Assembly (NCBI GenBank): GCA_028693695.1
Contig: JAQUUV010000089.1
Span: 1 to 8,014, forward strand
Reading direction: 5' to 3'
Length of the DNA: 8,014 nucleotides
Origin: Syntrophomonas sp.
Lineage (GTDB): Bacteria; Bacillota; Syntrophomonadia; Syntrophomonadales; Syntrophomonadaceae
A program made the position numbers and the translations under genes. Positions 5,741-8,014 of the stretch are shown here, piece by piece. The notes under the pieces were generated by a model. That model worked only from the letters and a program-made list of their open reading frames with translations, was not told the DNA's origin and did not search any database. The first letter of the stretch is position 1. Each line of letters opens with the position of its first letter.

Positions 5741-6428
5741 GGGACTTGGTGTCATATGCGTATAGGGTCTTTCCATCTGTGCAGAGCCTCCATACCCTGC
5801 CAAGACCGTCAGCTAGTTTAGTGCGTTGGTGGGTTTGTAAATTTATCTGTAGAATGTTATTTTCTCCGTTAAGATAAACTGCAGTATAAAGATTATCACC
5901 CCAACCAGTAATACGATCTACGAAAGCAGACTGATCATTGGTATCGGGCAGAGGAATTTGCTCCTTTCCATCACCATTTTGACCTATGCACCATAAGCCT
6001 TTTTCATCATGAGAGGTATAATAAATTTTTCCATTAATTATGCTACCCTCATGCACTCTTAAACTTAAAAGCTTTTTTGGTGCTCTAGTATTACTCTGGT
6101 AACCTGAGGAGGAGCGGAAAATCGCTGCGGCTGCAACGTATAATATGGCCACAATAATGGTCTCGGGTGTTGCATCATAGAAGTCCCTATTTATTAGAAA
6201 TCGCCCCATCCAATTAAGCATACCCAGGATTATTGCCAGGGCTATATCTCGAGCGAGTATTGTCTTTCTATTTATATAGACCAGATAACACCCGGTGATC
6301 CCAAGGGCATACTCTAACCAGGCCCAAACTCTACTAGTATAGTTGGAGAAATGATCCAAGGGCAACGGGCCGATGCTCAAAGGAATTGCATAATTAAGAA
6401 TAAATAAAACTGCAACCCCAAAAATCAA
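5700..6428 (-). CDS. Four-helix membrane protein with DUF5050-like C-terminal domain
   Basis: The frame has 242 codons from a TTG at 6428. There is no in-frame ATG or GTG between it and an upstream stop (TAG) 14 codons away, and only a weak GGCGGG precedes it, so either the TTG is real or the 5' end has been lost. Four hydrophobic helices are visible at about 1-20, 34-52, 59-79 and 88-104. Residues about 118-242 form beta-rich repeats: INGKIYYTSHDEKGLWCIGQ, then GWGDNLYTAVYLNGENNILQ and DGKTLYAYD. This 'G-x-x-I/L-Y-Y/T' pattern, a few residues before an aromatic or Asp-Gly turn, is typical of DUF5050-like, propeller-type domains found outside the membrane in Clostridia. The substrate and role are unknown. 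It lies downstream of the histidine kinase on the same strand, separated by a hairpin, and is convergent with the sigma operon. Confidence 0.75.
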   Translation of the reverse strand: MIFGVAVLFILNYAIPLSIGPLPLDHFSNYTSRVWAWLEYALGITGCYLVYINRKTILARDIALAIILGMLNWMGRFLINRDFYDATPETIIVAILYVAAAAIFRSSSGYQSNTRAPKKLLSLRVHEGSIINGKIYYTSHDEKGLWCIGQNGDGKEQIPLPDTNDQSAFVDRITGWGDNLYTAVYLNGENNILQINLQTHQRTKLADGLGRVWRLCTDGKTLYAYDTKSPSDQIGNITVIPL

Positions 6429-6476
6429 CCCGCCAGCAGGGTCATTTACAATAGAAAAGTGGAACTATTGAGAAGA

Positions 6477-6518
6477 TCTAAGTCCGCTAAACAACAAGCG
6501 TTGCTTGGCGGACTTAGA
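6477..6518 (-). terminator. Hairpin after the histidine kinase gene, probable terminator
   Basis: Bases 6477-6487 pair perfectly with 6508-6518 (TCTAAGTCCGC type, 11 bp). The pairing continues inward through a wobble, AA/TT, one mismatch and CAAC/GTTG to an AAGC loop. It begins 34 bases after the kinase stop. The tract that follows on the minus strand (TCTTCTC) is only partly T-rich, so termination may be incomplete and allow some read-through into the membrane gene at 6428. Confidence 0.55.
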
Positions 6519-6552
6519 ATTATTGGTTTACAGGAGGGCGATTACGCATGGG

Positions 6553-8014
6553 TTAAACAAGAGCAAACAACAGCTCAACCTTGAATAAATCACCATCGAT
6601 TTTGATAGAAAAATTGCCGCCACATATTTGGGTGAATTGCTGGGCGATGGAAAGTCCTAATCCTGAGCCCTCTGTGGTTCTGGTACTATCTCCCCTCACA
6701 AAGCGTTGCAGAATTTCATCTTCACCAAAGTTCATTTCCTCGTTGGCGGTATTTTTGATGGTGGCCAGCACGCTTTTATCGTCCACTGTCAAGTCTACGA
6801 ATACCCGTGAACCTGGAAGAGAGTATTTCAGCGCGTTGGCAATCAGGTTTTCCCAAACCCGGTATAGTTTTTTGCCGTCAGCCAGGATATACACGGGCTC
6901 ATCGGGGATGCTGAGCCGGAAAGCGAGGCCGGATGCGCTGATAGGTTCTTCCATATCCGCCAGGGTTTGCTTGATCAGCCGGGCTAAATCAAGCTGCTCC
7001 ATATCCAGGGCGATGCTGCCGCTGCTCGCTTTGGACAGATCGAACAAATCTTGAATCAGGTTCTTAAGACGCTCCGATTTTTGAACCAGTATTTTTACAT
7101 AATCGTTAACGTGCGTGGGTAAATCTTTTTCCTTCGCCAGCAGGTCCACATAACTGATAATTGAGGTCAGCGGAGTCTTCAGATCGTGTGAGACATTGGT
7201 GACCAGCTCTATTTTCAGGTGCTCAGATTTCATTTTCTCGGAGATGTTAATGCTCATGCCCTCCTGTAAAGCGTTTAGGTTCTGGGCGGCAGGATACATA
7301 TCAGCATCTGCTGCCAACTCCAACCTGCTTTCCATATTGCCGCTTTTAATCAGTTCAATATGGTCGATCAGCTTTCCCAGATCGCTTATGGTTTGCTTAT
7401 ATAGGCGTAGATACCGACAAATAAGATATATGCCTGCCCCGGCGAACAGCAGGGCTATCAATAATAACCCAGAATTGCTTGAAGATATGGCTATTAATAA
7501 AAAGAAGAACGACAACAAGGCCAACACGGCCTCCGCCACGACCAGCATATGTGCTCGTTTCAGCATCGACTGCTGCCAGGAATACTGGCTTTCATACTTC
7601 TGGTACCATTTGAGGAGGGAGTTTATGAAATTGTGACTGAAAAAGGTTCTGCGGTTGACGATCAAATCAACGAGCAGCACGTAAAACCACCAGAGGAACA
7701 GTAGTATTTCAATACTTGTGAATGTTGTTGCCAACACCATTCTGGACAGGTCGCTCCAACTTGTAGAACCAACCCTCAATCCCACCATTAGCGGCAGGAG
7801 GGATAGAACTATTTTAATCTCCAGACAGACGCTGCCCGACCAGGAGGCGAGCCTCCGGTCAAAATCGCGCTTGTCCCGTCGTCTGATAAGCGCATAGATT
7901 AGAAGCGCTATGCTCAGCATTCCCAGAGCGATATAGACCCAGCCGAGAATGGCTAGAAATTGCTGCTCCTCATAGTACAGTGATTGCGAGTAGGGATTTT
8001 TCTCCAGCGTGTCC
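6553..8014 (-). CDS. Membrane sensor histidine kinase, VanS-like (5' end outside window)
   Basis: The frame runs from the window edge to TAA 6553-6555, giving 486 codons. The ATG at 7918-7920 is internal: 31 more in-frame codons precede it and read naturally into the first helix. The N-terminal half is membranous, with hydrophobic helices around 7965-7890, 7810-7770, 7720-7670, 7535-7490 and 7470-7410. A HAMP-like linker follows, then the dimerisation/phosphoacceptor helix NVSHDLKTPLTSIISYVDLL, whose histidine codon is 7186-7188. The ATPase domain has the N-box VWENLIANALKYS, then ERF-like QRFVRGD and the G2 box TEGSGLGLSIAQ. The usual D-x-G of the G1 box is replaced by KNTANEE, as in many VanS-like kinases of Firmicutes. 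The protein autophosphorylates on histidine and passes phosphate to a partner response regulator, probably encoded just beyond the right edge. The multi-helix N-terminus without a large outer domain suggests sensing in or at the membrane. Confidence 0.93.
   Translation of the reverse strand, partial: DTLEKNPYSQSLYYEEQQFLAILGWVYIALGMLSIALLIYALIRRRDKRDFDRRLASWSGSVCLEIKIVLSLLPLMVGLRVGSTSWSDLSRMVLATTFTSIEILLFLWWFYVLLVDLIVNRRTFFSHNFINSLLKWYQKYESQYSWQQSMLKRAHMLVVAEAVLALLSFFFLLIAISSSNSGLLLIALLFAGAGIYLICRYLRLYKQTISDLGKLIDHIELIKSGNMESRLELAADADMYPAAQNLNALQEGMSINISEKMKSEHLKIELVTNVSHDLKTPLTSIISYVDLLAKEKDLPTHVNDYVKILVQKSERLKNLIQDLFDLSKASSGSIALDMEQLDLARLIKQTLADMEEPISASGLAFRLSIPDEPVYILADGKKLYRVWENLIANALKYSLPGSRVFVDLTVDDKSVLATIKNTANEEMNFGEDEILQRFVRGDSTRTTEGSGLGLSIAQQFTQICGGNFSIKIDGDLFKVELLFALV

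Noticed and set aside
6532..6555. AGGAGGG followed by ATG on the plus strand
   Set aside because: The frame is ATG-GGT-TAA, only two codons, and it overlaps the end of the minus-strand kinase gene.
7196..7636. Plus-strand open frames opposite the histidine kinase (also 6581-7054)
   Set aside because: They are shadows of the kinase frame: serine-rich and without family features or ribosome binding sites.

Overview
The window looks like chromosomal DNA of a low-to-mid G+C Gram-positive anaerobe of the class Clostridia. The evidence is strong AGGAGG-type ribosome binding sites, a copper-amine-oxidase-N 'stalk' domain, a YcdB-like/S-layer-homology (SLH) protein, a serpin remnant, an ECF sigma factor operon and a VanS-like histidine kinase. 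A Desulfotomaculum/Pelotomaculum-like relative would fit, but that is inference; nothing here fixes the genus. No rRNA, tRNA, CRISPR array, complete insertion sequence or phage gene was seen.

Layout. At the left edge, on the minus strand (1-507), lies the 5' part of a secreted lipoprotein with a SurA-like N-terminal domain. Across a 128-bp divergent intergenic region starts a plus-strand unit. Its first gene (636-1790) is a solute-binding protein whose N-terminus is a copper-amine-oxidase-N domain and whose C-terminus is an amino-acid-type (SBP_bac_3) domain. No permease or ATPase lies in view. Eight bases after its ribosome binding site begins a broken YcdB/SLH surface-protein gene (1804-2655), with an apparent internal deletion, two frame changes and one in-frame stop, closed by a perfect 13-bp terminator (2690-2726).

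The next kilobase (2727-3655) has no intact gene but is not empty. It holds a serpin relic on the plus strand (2978-3202) and an unrecognised decayed reading frame on the minus strand (about 3203-3553). Both become visible only when the reading frame is changed along the sequence.

From 3580 an ECF-type promoter leads into a tightly coupled three-gene operon: an ECF sigma factor (3656-4210), a small two-helix membrane protein that is probably its anti-sigma factor (4203-4565), and a membrane-anchored sensor-like protein ending in two cytoplasmic zinc ribbons (4565-5443). The overlaps (ATGAATAA, TAATG) suggest the three act together, with the promoter likely read by the operon's own sigma factor.

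The right third is mostly on the minus strand: a four-helix membrane protein with a DUF5050-like C-terminal domain and a TTG start (5700-6428), and a membrane histidine kinase (6553 to the window edge) that lacks its 5' end. Its response regulator would be expected just outside the window. Between the two convergent blocks (5444-5740) lies another short stretch of plus-strand coding-like sequence that appears decayed.

The most unusual points are the sigma/anti-sigma/zinc-ribbon-sensor operon, the CuAO-N/solute-binding fusion, and the dense cluster of relic genes between 1804 and 3553.
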